Part shown: one piece after another, positions 41,576 through 50,246 of the stretch
How the letters are laid out: the number at the start of each line of letters is the position of its first letter
Numbering within the stretch: the first letter of the stretch is position 1
DNA from: Oscillospiraceae bacterium
GTDB taxonomy: Bacteria > Bacillota > Clostridia > Oscillospirales > Ruminococcaceae
Length of the DNA: 64,000 nt
Direction: 5' to 3'
Assembly (NCBI GenBank): GCA_017468365.1
Contig: JAFUIS010000010.1
Coordinates: 84,537-148,536 of the forward strand
Notes under the pieces: model-generated
Seen by the model: the letters and a program-made list of their open reading frames with translations, nothing else
The model's database searches: none
What the model was told of the DNA's origin: nothing
Program-made: the position numbers and the translations under genes

Positions 41576-41743
41576 ATGGAAGACCTTATTCTTATAGTTA
41601 TCCTCGCTGTAATCATCGGACTTGCGGCACTTTATATTTATAAGCAAAAGAAAAAAGGCAGCAAGTGCATCGGATGTCCCTATGGCTGCTCCTGCAGCAA
41701 AAACACAGAAAACGGCGGCAAAGGCTGCTGTGACCATAATTGA
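41576..41743 (+). CDS. FeoB-associated Cys-rich membrane protein
   Basis: 55 residues: MEDLILIVILAVIIGLAALY is one membrane helix, followed by a lysine stretch and a Cys-rich tail (CIGCPYGCSCS, then GCCDHN). This is the small companion often found behind feoB in Clostridia (FeoB-associated Cys-rich protein, related to FeoC-like roles only by position). The Cys tail may bind Fe2+ or an Fe-S cluster. ATG 41576 follows AAAGGAAC. Confidence 0.85.
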   Translation: MEDLILIVILAVIIGLAALYIYKQKKKGSKCIGCPYGCSCSKNTENGGKGCCDHN

Positions 41744-41750
41744 GCCTTTG

Positions 41751-41790
41751 GAAAAGCGCCGCGGAAAAAATTCCGCGGCGCTTTTCTTTT
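41751..41790 (+). terminator. Terminator of the feo operon
   Basis: GAAAAGCGCCGCGGAA and TTCCGCGGCGCTTTTC arms followed by T-rich DNA. Confidence 0.92.
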
Positions 41791-41840
41791 TCAAAAAATA
41801 TGCTAAAATGTTTCTTATAAACGAAAAGGGGGCGAATTAA

Positions 41841-42521
41841 ACGGAAACCTTAAAAGAAAATCTTTTTTCAATGGCAGATGAAAAATACCGCGATTTTCAA
41901 AGCGCGCTTATGCCCACCGTGCCAAAAGAAAAAATCATCGGAATAAGAACGCCCCTTTTAAGAAAATTTGCCAAGGAGTTTTATAAAACTTCCGAAGCGA
42001 AAGATTTTCTTTCGGCGCTCCCCCATGAGTTTTATGAAGAAAACAATCTTCATGCCTTCCTTCTCGAACAGATGACCGATTTCGAAGAATGCGCCGAAAA
42101 GGTCACCGCCTTTTTGCCCTTTGTGGATAATTGGGCGACCTGCGACGGAATGTCACCAAAGGTTTTTAAAAAACACAAAGCCGAACTTCTGCGGTATATA
42201 AAAATCTGGCTCGGAAAAAGCGGCACATATTCCGTCCGTTTCGGAATAAAAATGCTTATGGAACATTTTCTTTCCGAGGATTTCAAAACCGAATATCCGG
42301 AAACCGTCGCAAAAATAAAAACCGAAGAATATTATATCAGGATGATGCAGGCATGGTATTTTGCCACAGCGCTGGCAAAACAGTATGAAGCGGTTTTGCC
42401 TTTTATCGAAAAACGCACACTCCCAAAATGGACCCACAACAAGGCGATACAAAAAGCCGTCGAAAGCTATCGAATCACGGCCGAACAGAAAGCATATCTC
42501 AAAACCCTTAAAATAAAGTAG
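41841..42521 (+). CDS. AlkD-like DNA alkylation repair protein, apparent ACG start
   Basis: About 226 residues of HEAT-like repeats: MADEKYRDFQSALMPTVPKEKIIGIRTPLLRKFAKE, WATCDGMSPK, WLGKSGTYSVRFGIKMLMEHFL, RMMQAWYFATALAKQYEAVLPF. These are hallmarks of AlkD-type glycosylases that remove bulky or charged alkylated bases. Family members begin about ten residues before the MADEKY Met. That extra segment (ETLKENLFS) is encoded here and runs back to ACG 41841, right after a TAA codon. AAAGGGGGCG lies eight bases ahead of the ACG. The alternative start ATG 41871 has no ribosome site and would remove part of helix 1. Confidence 0.78.
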   Translation, partial: TETLKENLFSMADEKYRDFQSALMPTVPKEKIIGIRTPLLRKFAKEFYKTSEAKDFLSALPHEFYEENNLHAFLLEQMTDFEECAEKVTAFLPFVDNWATCDGMSPKVFKKHKAELLRYIKIWLGKSGTYSVRFGIKMLMEHFLSEDFKTEYPETVAKIKTEEYYIRMMQAWYFATALAKQYEAVLPFIEKRTLPKWTHNKAIQKAVESYRITAEQKAYLKTLKIK

Positions 42522-42548
42522 AGCGGAAAAAACTTCCGCTCTTTTTAT
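42521..42548 (+). terminator. Terminator after the AlkD-like gene
   Basis: GAGCGGAA and TTCCGCTC arms, then TTTTTATTTT. Confidence 0.85.
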
Positions 42549-42653
42549 TTTATAAATAAAGTTAACAAAATATGCCTTGTTTTTTGCGGCAAATGATGTA
42601 AGATAAAAACATAATGGGAAAAACTATGATTTTTTAAGAAAGGGGGCAGCTTT

Positions 42654-44681
42654 ACGGACCTTAGTTCAAGACTTTCGTCGCTTAAAGGCGTAGGCGAAAA
42701 ACGCGAAAAGCTTTATCAAAAGCTTGGGATAAACTGCATCGGCGACCTTCTGGAACATTACCCAAGGGGTTATCTTGACCTCACCGGAACCCTTTCGATA
42801 AAAGATGCCTCCGATGAACACCCCTGCGCAGTTCGCGCAACCGTTACCCAAAAAGGCGCCACAAGACCTATCAGAAAAGGTCTTACCGTTTCAAAAGTCC
42901 GGGCAACGGATATGGAGCGGGATCTTCTTATAACTTTCTTTAACGGAAAATATACCGTCGAGGCCCTTGAAGTCGGAAAAGAATATATCTTTTTCGGCGA
43001 TTTTACAAAGCGCCTTACCGGCGGCGAAATGAATTCTCCGACGGTCATTTCCGCCGAAGAAAGCGGATTTCTTCCCCAGTATCCGCTGACCGAGGGACTT
43101 TCGTCAAAAATGGTCTCCGCCCAGATGAAAGCCGCCCTTGAAAATTGCGGTCACCTTATAAAAGAAACTTTGAGCACCGAAATTATCGAAAAATACGGTC
43201 TGTGCTCAAAAGCCGAAGCTATATGCTCGATACATTTCCCGGCAAACGAAAAGGAGCTTGAAAAAGCGAAAAAGCGCCTTATTTTCGAAGAGTTTCTGAC
43301 ATTCTCTCTCGGCATGAGCCTTACCAAAGGAAGAGTGCGCGAATCTTCGGGAAATGCTTTTTCGGATTTGAGCACGGAGGAATTCACCGATTCTCTCGGC
43401 TTTGAGCTCACCGGTGCTCAAAAACGCGTTATCGCCGAATGCAAAAAAGATATGTGCTCGGCGGTGCCCATGAGCCGTCTTATCCAGGGCGACGTTGGTT
43501 CGGGAAAAACCGCCGTTGCCGCTTCCTGCATGTATTTTGCGGCAAAAAACGGCTTTCAAAGCGCAATGATGGCACCCACCGAGGTGCTTGCTTCCCAGCA
43601 CAAAGCCACCCTTGAAAAAATGTTTGCACCCTTCGGAATAAAGGTCGCCCTTCTTACCGGTTCGATGAAGGCTTCGGAAAAAGCCGCCGTAAAAGCGATG
43701 ATAGAAAGCGGAGAAGTGACTATCGTCACCGGTACCCATGCTCTTATTCAGGAAGACGTGGCTTTTAAAAACCTCGGTCTTATCATCACCGATGAACAGC
43801 ACCGTTTCGGCGTTCGTCAGCGTCTTGCCCTGGGCAAAAAAGGAACGGCGCCCCACGCCATAGTCATGTCCGCAACGCCCATTCCCAGAACGCTTGCTTT
43901 TGTTCTTTACGGTGATCTTGATGTTTCGGTGCTCGACGAAATGCCGAAAAACAGGATTCCGGTAAAGACCTATCTCGTCGGCCCGGAACTTTCCCAAAGG
44001 GTCATGGGCTTTGTCAGAAACTTTGCAAAAGAGGGAAAACAAAGCTATATCGTCTGCCCGCTTATCGAAAGAAACGAAGATTCACTTCCGCTCGAAGCTG
44101 CCGCAGACCTTGCGGAACAGATAGCCGGTCAGGAGCTGGTTGACTGCAACGTGGGACTTCTTCACGGAAAAATGAAACCCGCCGAAAAAGAAAGAGTAAT
44201 GGCGGCCTTTGCAAGAAATGATCTTCAGGTGCTGGTTTCCACCACTGTAATCGAAGTCGGCGTCGACGTTCCCAACGCCGTCTGCATGGTCATCGAAAAT
44301 GCCGAGCGCTTCGGTCTTTCCCAGCTTCATCAGCTTCGGGGAAGAGTTGGAAGAGGCGCGGAACAAAGCTACTGCATCCTTATTTCCGGAAACAAATCTC
44401 CCGAAACAAAACGCCGCCTTGAAGTTATTGCAAAAACCTCCGACGGTTTCAAAGTTGCGGAAGAGGACCTTAAACTTCGCGGTCCCGGCGACTTTTTCGG
44501 TTACCGCCAAAGCGGTCTTCCAATGCTCAAAATGGCGGATATGATGACCGACATAAAACTTCTCGAAATCGCAAAAAAAGCCGCCGCGGAGATCCTTATT
44601 GATGACCCCGGGCTTTCGAAAGAAGAAAATGCCGTCCTTTCCGGCAACATCCAAAGGCTTCTTTCCGAAACCGCAATGTGA
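42654..44681 (+). CDS. recG: ATP-dependent DNA helicase RecG, apparent ACG start
   Basis: 675 residues from ACG 42654. The N-terminal wedge domain begins with the family pattern LSSLKGVGEKREKLYQKLGI...DLLEHYPRGYLD. The helicase core has Walker A GDVGSGKTAVAAS, DEQH(RF), SATPIPRT, and the RecG TRG-type end (LHQLRGRVGRG, GFKVAEEDLKLRGPGDFFG). RecG remodels stalled forks and branched DNA. The first canonical start in frame is ATG 42912, 86 codons inside, which would delete most of the wedge. AAAGGGGG lies seven bases before the ACG, so I take ACG as the start. Complete otherwise. Confidence 0.92.
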   Translation, partial: TDLSSRLSSLKGVGEKREKLYQKLGINCIGDLLEHYPRGYLDLTGTLSIKDASDEHPCAVRATVTQKGATRPIRKGLTVSKVRATDMERDLLITFFNGKYTVEALEVGKEYIFFGDFTKRLTGGEMNSPTVISAEESGFLPQYPLTEGLSSKMVSAQMKAALENCGHLIKETLSTEIIEKYGLCSKAEAICSIHFPANEKELEKAKKRLIFEEFLTFSLGMSLTKGRVRESSGNAFSDLSTEEFTDSLGFELTGAQKRVIAECKKDMCSAVPMSRLIQGDVGSGKTAVAASCMYFAAKNGFQSAMMAPTEVLASQHKATLEKMFAPFGIKVALLTGSMKASEKAAVKAMIESGEVTIVTGTHALIQEDVAFKNLGLIITDEQHRFGVRQRLALGKKGTAPHAIVMSATPIPRTLAFVLYGDLDVSVLDEMPKNRIPVKTYLVGPELSQRVMGFVRNFAKEGKQSYIVCPLIERNEDSLPLEAAADLAEQIAGQELVDCNVGLLHGKMKPAEKERVMAAFARNDLQVLVSTTVIEVGVDVPNAVCMVIENAERFGLSQLHQLRGRVGRGAEQSYCILISGNKSPETKRRLEVIAKTSDGFKVAEEDLKLRGPGDFFGYRQSGLPMLKMADMMTDIKLLEIAKKAAAEILIDDPGLSKEENAVLSGNIQRLLSETAM

Positions 44682-44688
44682 CTTTGCC

Positions 44689-44717
44689 TTGTCATAAAGG
44701 TGCAATAGTAGTATAAT
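44689..44717 (+). promoter_or_regulatory. Promoter of the ECF-DUF5711-CvpA-ClpE operon
   Basis: TTGTCA (44689-44694), 17 bases, TATAAT (44712-44717), 38 bases before the ECF gene. Confidence 0.82.
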
Positions 44718-44755
44718 TATATAATTAAATATTTTTAAAAAAGGAGGGAAAACCG

Positions 44756-45385
44756 ATGACAGGGACAGAAAAAACTTCGGAAAACGCAAAAATCGCGCTT
44801 TTTATCGCAATAATCATCCTTCTTTCGGTAACGCCTCTGGGCTATATTTCCCTTGGAATAATCAATGCCACCACTATCCAGATGCCGGTAATAATCGGCG
44901 CGGTGCTTTTCGGCTGGAAAAAAGGCGCTTTTCTCGGGGGAGTTTTCGGAATAACAAGCCTTATAAAAAACACCGTTCAGCCGAACCTCACCTCCTTTGT
45001 TTTTTCGCCTTTTGTACCGGTTTTCGGTGAAGAAAGCGGAAGCTTTTTTGCAATAATCATAAGCCTTCTGCCAAGAATAATGATCGGCATTGTTGCCGCC
45101 GGGGTTTTTGCCCTTCTTTCAAAAACAAAACTCAGCGCCGCAGTAAAAAGTGCCGCCGCGGGTTTTTGCGGATCGCTCACCAACACCGTTCTGGTAATGG
45201 GCGGGATCTATTTATTCTTCGGCGAAAGCTATTCCGCCGCAAAAGAAATGGCCTATGAAACTCTTTTGGCGACAGTTGCCGCAACCATAACCGGAACGGG
45301 AATAACCGAAGCGGTGATTTCCGCAGTCGCCTGCGGAGCTGTCTGCGCCGCACTGATAAAATACACCAAAAAGACAAGAACTTAA
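44756..45385 (+). CDS. ECF transporter S component, substrate uncertain
   Basis: 209 residues, six hydrophobic helices. The pattern PLGYISLGIINATTIQMPVIIGAVLFGWKKGAFLGGVFGITSLIKN fits the ECF S-component superfamily, near the group often annotated PanT-like (pantothenate). No riboswitch is visible upstream, so the vitamin cannot be named. The start is ATG after GGAGGGAAAACC. The DUF5711 gene follows after 20 bases. Confidence 0.82.
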   Translation: MTGTEKTSENAKIALFIAIIILLSVTPLGYISLGIINATTIQMPVIIGAVLFGWKKGAFLGGVFGITSLIKNTVQPNLTSFVFSPFVPVFGEESGSFFAIIISLLPRIMIGIVAAGVFALLSKTKLSAAVKSAAAGFCGSLTNTVLVMGGIYLFFGESYSAAKEMAYETLLATVAATITGTGITEAVISAVACGAVCAALIKYTKKTRT

Positions 45386-45405
45386 GAGAGGAGGGACCCT
45401 GTAAA

Positions 45406-46581
45406 ATGGCAAAAAAAGAACAGAACGAATTTGAAGCCGCAAGAAGAAAACGCCGCAAAAAATTTGCAGCGCAGCGCACAAGAAAAGTGATAGGAATTCT
45501 TCTGGCCGCGGGTCTTCTTCTCGGTGCAATATATCTTTTCATAACCGAAGATATCGGCGGAATAATCGGCGACAGGATCGCTTCTTCAGCTGCCGGTTCC
45601 GAAGGTTTTCCCGTAGATATGAGCGGAATGACCGTAAAAGATACCTTTTCCGTCGGCGAACATATCGGCGTTATGACCGATGCGGTATATTTCCTTTTCG
45701 CAGAAAACGGAAAACAGCTTCTTTCCGCCCAACACGGTTTTGCAAACCCGGTGGTGGAATCTGCCGGAAGAAGGTTCCTTATCTATGACCAGGGCGGAAA
45801 CAAGCTTATGGTCCGCATGCGCGACAAAATTCTTTTTGAAAAAGAGTTCGAATATAAAATCATAAGCGCCGATATTGCCGAAGACGGAACCCTTTCCGTA
45901 ATAACTTCCGCCCAGCGCTATGCCTCAAGGCTCCACGTTTTTGACAGCAGCTATGAGGAAGAAATTTTCACCTGGTCCGCCTCCGATGAATACATCATCT
46001 GTGCCGATACCGACAGCGAAAGCAAAACCGTTGCCGCCGCCGCTCTTTCGGCAAATGCCTCCGGCGAAATGGTCACCACCGTTCACGTCTTTACCACCGA
46101 AGCCGCCGTTGAACTTGCCAAAAAAGAATTCAAAGGTGCCTCCGTTTTAAGCCTTGAATATGACGACGACGGAGACATAAAACTCATCTGCGACACCATT
46201 GCCGCGGTGCTTGATAAAGACGCCAACATCCTTGGAAGCGTTATGTATAAATCCACCCCCGCAGGTGTTATCAACGTTTGCGGAAAAGCGGGCGCGGTGA
46301 TAATTTTTGACCGCTTTACCGAAGCCCGCGCCGCCGATGCCATGTTCCTCGGCGAAAACTTTGAAGAAATCAAAACCGTTTCTATAAGCGGAAAATATAT
46401 CTGCAGCGACGGCAACCTTTCACGAAGCGCAGTATATTGCTCCGGAACGGCATATATCTTTAACTCGAACGGCGAATGCACCGCAAAATTCGAATCCGAA
46501 CAGGATGCGGTTCTCATCTCTCTCGGGAAAGAAAAACTTTTCGCCGTCACCCGCGACCAGCTTTGTGAAATCGAAAGCTGA
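45406..46581 (+). CDS. DUF5711-family membrane-anchored protein
   Basis: 391 residues: a basic N-terminus (RRKRRKKFAAQRTRK), one membrane helix (about 28-46), then an all-beta extracellular domain with repeating FLF/VIT/IYD strands, consistent with a beta-propeller. This matches DUF5711, a family from Clostridia usually found before a CvpA-family gene, as here. The function is unknown. ATG follows GAGAGGAGGG. Confidence 0.8.
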   Translation: MAKKEQNEFEAARRKRRKKFAAQRTRKVIGILLAAGLLLGAIYLFITEDIGGIIGDRIASSAAGSEGFPVDMSGMTVKDTFSVGEHIGVMTDAVYFLFAENGKQLLSAQHGFANPVVESAGRRFLIYDQGGNKLMVRMRDKILFEKEFEYKIISADIAEDGTLSVITSAQRYASRLHVFDSSYEEEIFTWSASDEYIICADTDSESKTVAAAALSANASGEMVTTVHVFTTEAAVELAKKEFKGASVLSLEYDDDGDIKLICDTIAAVLDKDANILGSVMYKSTPAGVINVCGKAGAVIIFDRFTEARAADAMFLGENFEEIKTVSISGKYICSDGNLSRSAVYCSGTAYIFNSNGECTAKFESEQDAVLISLGKEKLFAVTRDQLCEIES

Positions 46582-46614
46582 CATTTTTAATCGAAAGGAA
46601 GTGACCCACGGGGT

Positions 46615-47316
46615 TTGTCTTTTGCCTCGATAATTTATGACGTCCTCGCGGTCGTCATTGTAATAAACTGCATATCCCGGGGAGCAAAAAACGGCTTTGC
46701 AAAAACCGCGGTCCAAACTGTCGGCTACGTTTGTTCCGCAATCGCCGCACTGGTTGTGGCAAGCATCGCCGCGGCGCTTATTTATTCCCTTGCTCTTGAA
46801 CCCGAGATAATGACCCGCATCGAAGAAGGTATTTCCGGCGCTGCGGATGCCGAAAGCGTCCTTAACGGAGTGACTTCCGCCATCGAAGGACTTCCGGCAA
46901 TTTCGGGACTTCTTTTTGATTTCGGCGGAGTTGCCGAAACTCTTGCCGAAAGTTTTGACCTTGACTATCACGAAATAGCAAAAAACGTTTCGCAAACCGC
47001 AATTGAACCGGTGGTCATGCCGATTTTGAGGACCGTTATCTTTGCTTTCACGCTGATAATCCTTTTTGCCGCGGTATCCCTTATCGCAAAAGGCTCGAAA
47101 GTCGTCAATGACGTTCCGGTAATCGGAAAGGCAAACGGATTTTTCGGCGGCATATTCGGAATAATAAACGGCGCGCTGGAACTTTGCATTGCCGCAGTAA
47201 TCCTTAACGCGGTGATAAAAACCGGTTCCTTCCCCGAAGTTTTTTCCGAAGAAATAATTTCAAAAACAATTCTTTTCAGAATGATATATTTTCCCGTCTG
47301 CGGATATATTGACTGA
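46615..47316 (+). CDS. CvpA-family membrane protein
   Basis: 233 residues with four hydrophobic helices. The N-terminal segment FASIIYDVLAVVIVINCISRGAKNGFAKTAVQTVGYVCSAIAA and the C-terminal NDVPVIGKANGFFGGIFGIINGALEL match CvpA, whose E. coli member is linked to colicin V production and to envelope barrier function. TTG 46615 follows AAAGGAAGTG at a longish spacing of about 12 bases. An ACG at 46608 is out of frame. Confidence 0.85.
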   Translation: MSFASIIYDVLAVVIVINCISRGAKNGFAKTAVQTVGYVCSAIAALVVASIAAALIYSLALEPEIMTRIEEGISGAADAESVLNGVTSAIEGLPAISGLLFDFGGVAETLAESFDLDYHEIAKNVSQTAIEPVVMPILRTVIFAFTLIILFAAVSLIAKGSKVVNDVPVIGKANGFFGGIFGIINGALELCIAAVILNAVIKTGSFPEVFSEEIISKTILFRMIYFPVCGYID

Positions 47317-47345
47317 AAGTTAATTTTCTCCATGGAGGATTTTTG

Positions 47346-49643
47346 ATGAACAGTATGCTTTGTTCAAGATGCAAAAAAAGAATGGCGGTGGTTTTTGTCA
47401 CCCGCATGGAAGGCGACAAAACCTTTAACGAAGGACTTTGCCTTCAGTGCGCAAAGGAACTCGGAATAAAACCCGTCGAAGACCTTATGAATAAAATGGG
47501 AATTTCCGGCGACGAACTCGACGCCATCAGCGAACAGATGATGGGAATGGAAGAGGGCGACCCCAACTTCGAAATGGGCGGAGCCCAGGCTTTTCCTTTT
47601 CTCAACAGCATTTTCGGCGACGGAATGATGCCGGCAGAAGGTCAGCCCGAAGAACCTTCCGGCGCGGCAAAAAATCCGAAGAAAACCGGAAAAAAGGGAA
47701 AACCCGAAGAAAAGAAATTCCTTAACCTTTATTGCCAGAACCTTACCGAAAAGGCAAAAAAAGGCGGTTTTGACCCCATTATCGGACGCGAACGCGAAAT
47801 TGGACGCGTTGTCCAGATTCTCAACCGCCGAACCAAAAACAACCCCTGCCTTATCGGTGAACCCGGCGTTGGAAAAACCGCCATTGCCGAAGGAATTGCC
47901 CAGAAAATCGCCGCAAACGAGGTTCCCGCAAAACTTGCCGGAAAAGAACTCTGGATGCTTGACCTCACTGCGCTTGTTGCCGGAACCCAGTTCCGCGGAC
48001 AGTTTGAAAGCCGCGTAAAAGGCCTTGTGGACGAGGTAAAACGTGAAGGCAACATCATCCTTTTCATTGATGAAATCCATAACCTTGTAGGCACCGGCGA
48101 TGCCGAAGGCAGCATGAACGCCGCCAACATCCTTAAACCCGCGCTTTCCCGCGGGGAACTTCAGGTCATCGGCGCCACCACCTTTAACGAATACAGAAAG
48201 CACATCGAAAAAGATGCCGCCCTTGAACGCCGTTTCCAGCCGGTGACTGTCGAAGAACCTTCCATAAAGGACAGCATCGCTATTCTCAAAGGTGTTGCGC
48301 CCAACTATGAAAAATTCCACCACGTAAAAATAAGCGACGAACTTATCGAAAGCTGTGTCCGCCTTTCCGAAAGATATATCACCGACCGCTTCCTTCCCGA
48401 TAAAGCCATCGACCTTCTTGACGAAGCCTGTTCCTGCAGCGCCCTTGCGAACAAGGAACTTGCCCGTTACGAAATAAGCGGACAGAAACTCCGCGCCGTT
48501 CAGGAAAAGATCGAGGCTCTTCAGCAGGAAGAAACCATCGACTATGAGGCTCTTGCCACCGCAAAAGCCGAAGCGCTCCAGCTTGAAATAGAGCATAACC
48601 GCCTTGAACCCATCGCTCTTGCGGCAGAAGTTTCGCCCAAAGACCTTGCCACCGTTATCGAACTCTGGACGGGTATTCCCGCAAGCAAAGTTCAGGAAAG
48701 CGACCTTCGAAAGCTCGGCGAACTTGAAGCCACCCTTAAAAAACACGTCATCGGCCAGGACGAAGCCTGCAAGCTTGTTGCAGCCGCGGTAAAACGTTCC
48801 AGAGTCCAGATTTCCGCCAGAAGAAGACCCGCCTCCTTCATCTTTGTGGGTCCCACCGGCGTTGGAAAAACCGAACTGGTAAAAGTTCTTGCAAACGAAC
48901 TTTTCCAGACCGAAGATCCCCTTATCCGCCTTGATATGTCCGAATTTATGGAAAAACACGCGGTTTCAAGAATCGTCGGTTCTCCTCCCGGCTATGTTGG
49001 TTATGACGAAGCGGGCCAGCTCACCGAAAAAGTCCGCAGAAAACCCTATTCCGTAATACTTTTCGATGAAATTGAAAAAGCGCACCCGGACGTAATGAAC
49101 ATTCTTCTCCAGATACTTGACGAAGGAAAAATCGCCGATGCCCACGGGAGGACCGTTTCTTTCGCGAACACCGTCATCGTGATGACCTCCAACGCCGGAA
49201 GCGAAAACAAGGAAAAAGCCCTCGGCTTCGGAAGAGATTCCTATGACCTTGAAAAAGACAAAGTCTATAAGGCCCTTGCACAGTTCCTCCGCCCCGAATT
49301 TATCGGAAGAGTGGACGAAATCGTCGTGTTCCACAGCCTTTCTGCCGAAGATTACGAGCGCATTGCAGCTCTTCGCCTTGACGAACTGCGCCAGCCTCTT
49401 ATGGAAAAAGGAATCAGCCTTTCCTATGATGATGCCGCACTTAAAGCCATCGCCAAAAAGTCCCACGGAAACAAGGGCGGCGCCCGCGACCTCGTAAGAG
49501 TCATCCGCAAGGATATCGAAGACAAGGTCTGTGAACTTATCGTCGATAACGCCGACAAAAAACTTTCCGGAATCGCCGTTTCCGCAGAAGAAGGCGAAAT
49601 CACCGTAAAGGAATCTTTCAGAACCCCGGAGCTTGAAGCGTGA
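47346..49643 (+). CDS. Clp protease ATPase subunit, ClpE-like with N-terminal zinc finger
   Basis: 765 residues. The N-terminus is a Cys4 zinc knuckle (MLCSRCKKRMAVV, later LCLQCAKELG), as in ClpE, not the Clp N domain of ClpC. Two AAA+ modules follow: Walker A GEPGVGKTAIAEG (about 175) and GPTGVGKTELVKV (about 500), Walker B ILFIDEIHN and VILFDEIEKAHP, with a short UVR-like coiled-coil (LRAVQEKIEALQQEE). It would unfold substrates for ClpP, which is not in the window. ATG 47346 follows GGAGGATTTTTG. It ends overlapping the acetyltransferase start by one base. Confidence 0.93.
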   Translation: MNSMLCSRCKKRMAVVFVTRMEGDKTFNEGLCLQCAKELGIKPVEDLMNKMGISGDELDAISEQMMGMEEGDPNFEMGGAQAFPFLNSIFGDGMMPAEGQPEEPSGAAKNPKKTGKKGKPEEKKFLNLYCQNLTEKAKKGGFDPIIGREREIGRVVQILNRRTKNNPCLIGEPGVGKTAIAEGIAQKIAANEVPAKLAGKELWMLDLTALVAGTQFRGQFESRVKGLVDEVKREGNIILFIDEIHNLVGTGDAEGSMNAANILKPALSRGELQVIGATTFNEYRKHIEKDAALERRFQPVTVEEPSIKDSIAILKGVAPNYEKFHHVKISDELIESCVRLSERYITDRFLPDKAIDLLDEACSCSALANKELARYEISGQKLRAVQEKIEALQQEETIDYEALATAKAEALQLEIEHNRLEPIALAAEVSPKDLATVIELWTGIPASKVQESDLRKLGELEATLKKHVIGQDEACKLVAAAVKRSRVQISARRRPASFIFVGPTGVGKTELVKVLANELFQTEDPLIRLDMSEFMEKHAVSRIVGSPPGYVGYDEAGQLTEKVRRKPYSVILFDEIEKAHPDVMNILLQILDEGKIADAHGRTVSFANTVIVMTSNAGSENKEKALGFGRDSYDLEKDKVYKALAQFLRPEFIGRVDEIVVFHSLSAEDYERIAALRLDELRQPLMEKGISLSYDDAALKAIAKKSHGNKGGARDLVRVIRKDIEDKVCELIVDNADKKLSGIAVSAEEGEITVKESFRTPELEA

Positions 49644-50137
49644 TGAACATTCAGACCGAACGCACCGTTATAAGGGATTTTTGCGAAAAAGACGCAGACG
49701 ACCTTTATGAAATTCTTGGCGATGAAAGGGCCATGGAATTTCTGGAGCCTGCTTATGATTACGAAAAAACAAAAGATTTTCTCAAAAACTTTTGCATGGA
49801 ACGCAAAGGAGCCTTTGCCTGCGAATATTACGGCAAAGTCATCGGCTACATTCTTTTTAACGAATATGAACCCGGCGTTTATGAAATGGGCTGGGTTTTC
49901 AATAAAGAATATTGGGGAAAAGGCCTTGCTTACGAAGCCTGCTCGGCTCTTTTGAATTACGGTTTTGCCGAGCTTGGAATACACAAAGTTTTTGCGGAAA
50001 CCGTTGACGGAATAAAATCCGTATCACTTATGCAAAAACTCGGCATGAAATGTGAAGGCATACAAAAATCCCACACCCGCGACAATAATGGAAAATGGTG
50101 CGACGTTTATCTTTACGGAAAACTTAATGAAGCTTGA
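49643..50137 (+). CDS. RimJ/RimL-type GNAT acetyltransferase
   Basis: 164 residues in the RimJ/RimL group: TERTVIRDFCEKDADDLYEILGDERAMEFLEP, GWVFNKEYWGKGLAYEACSALLNYGFAELGIHKVFAETV, and SVSLMQKLGMKCEG. These acetylate N-terminal amines of proteins or small amines. The stop of the Clp gene and the ATG overlap (TGATG), so translation is coupled. The substrate is unknown. Confidence 0.9.
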   Translation: MNIQTERTVIRDFCEKDADDLYEILGDERAMEFLEPAYDYEKTKDFLKNFCMERKGAFACEYYGKVIGYILFNEYEPGVYEMGWVFNKEYWGKGLAYEACSALLNYGFAELGIHKVFAETVDGIKSVSLMQKLGMKCEGIQKSHTRDNNGKWCDVYLYGKLNEA

Positions 50138-50142
50138 TAAAT

Positions 50143-50176
50143 GAAAAAAAGGCACCGAAAAACCGGTGCCTTTTTG
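50143..50176 (+). terminator. Terminator of the Clp operon
   Basis: AAAGGCACCG and CGGTGCCTTT arms with an AAAAAC loop and T residues. Confidence 0.88.
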
Positions 50177-50246
50177 TGCATCTGCAACGTTTTTGCCCGC
50201 TCGATACACTTATATAATGAAACCTTTTGAAAAAGGAGGATCTTAT

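Noticed and set aside
46608-46610. ACG as the start of the CvpA-family gene, parallel to the three other ACG cases.
   Set aside because: It is out of frame with the CvpA protein and runs into a stop after ten codons; TTG 46615 is in frame.
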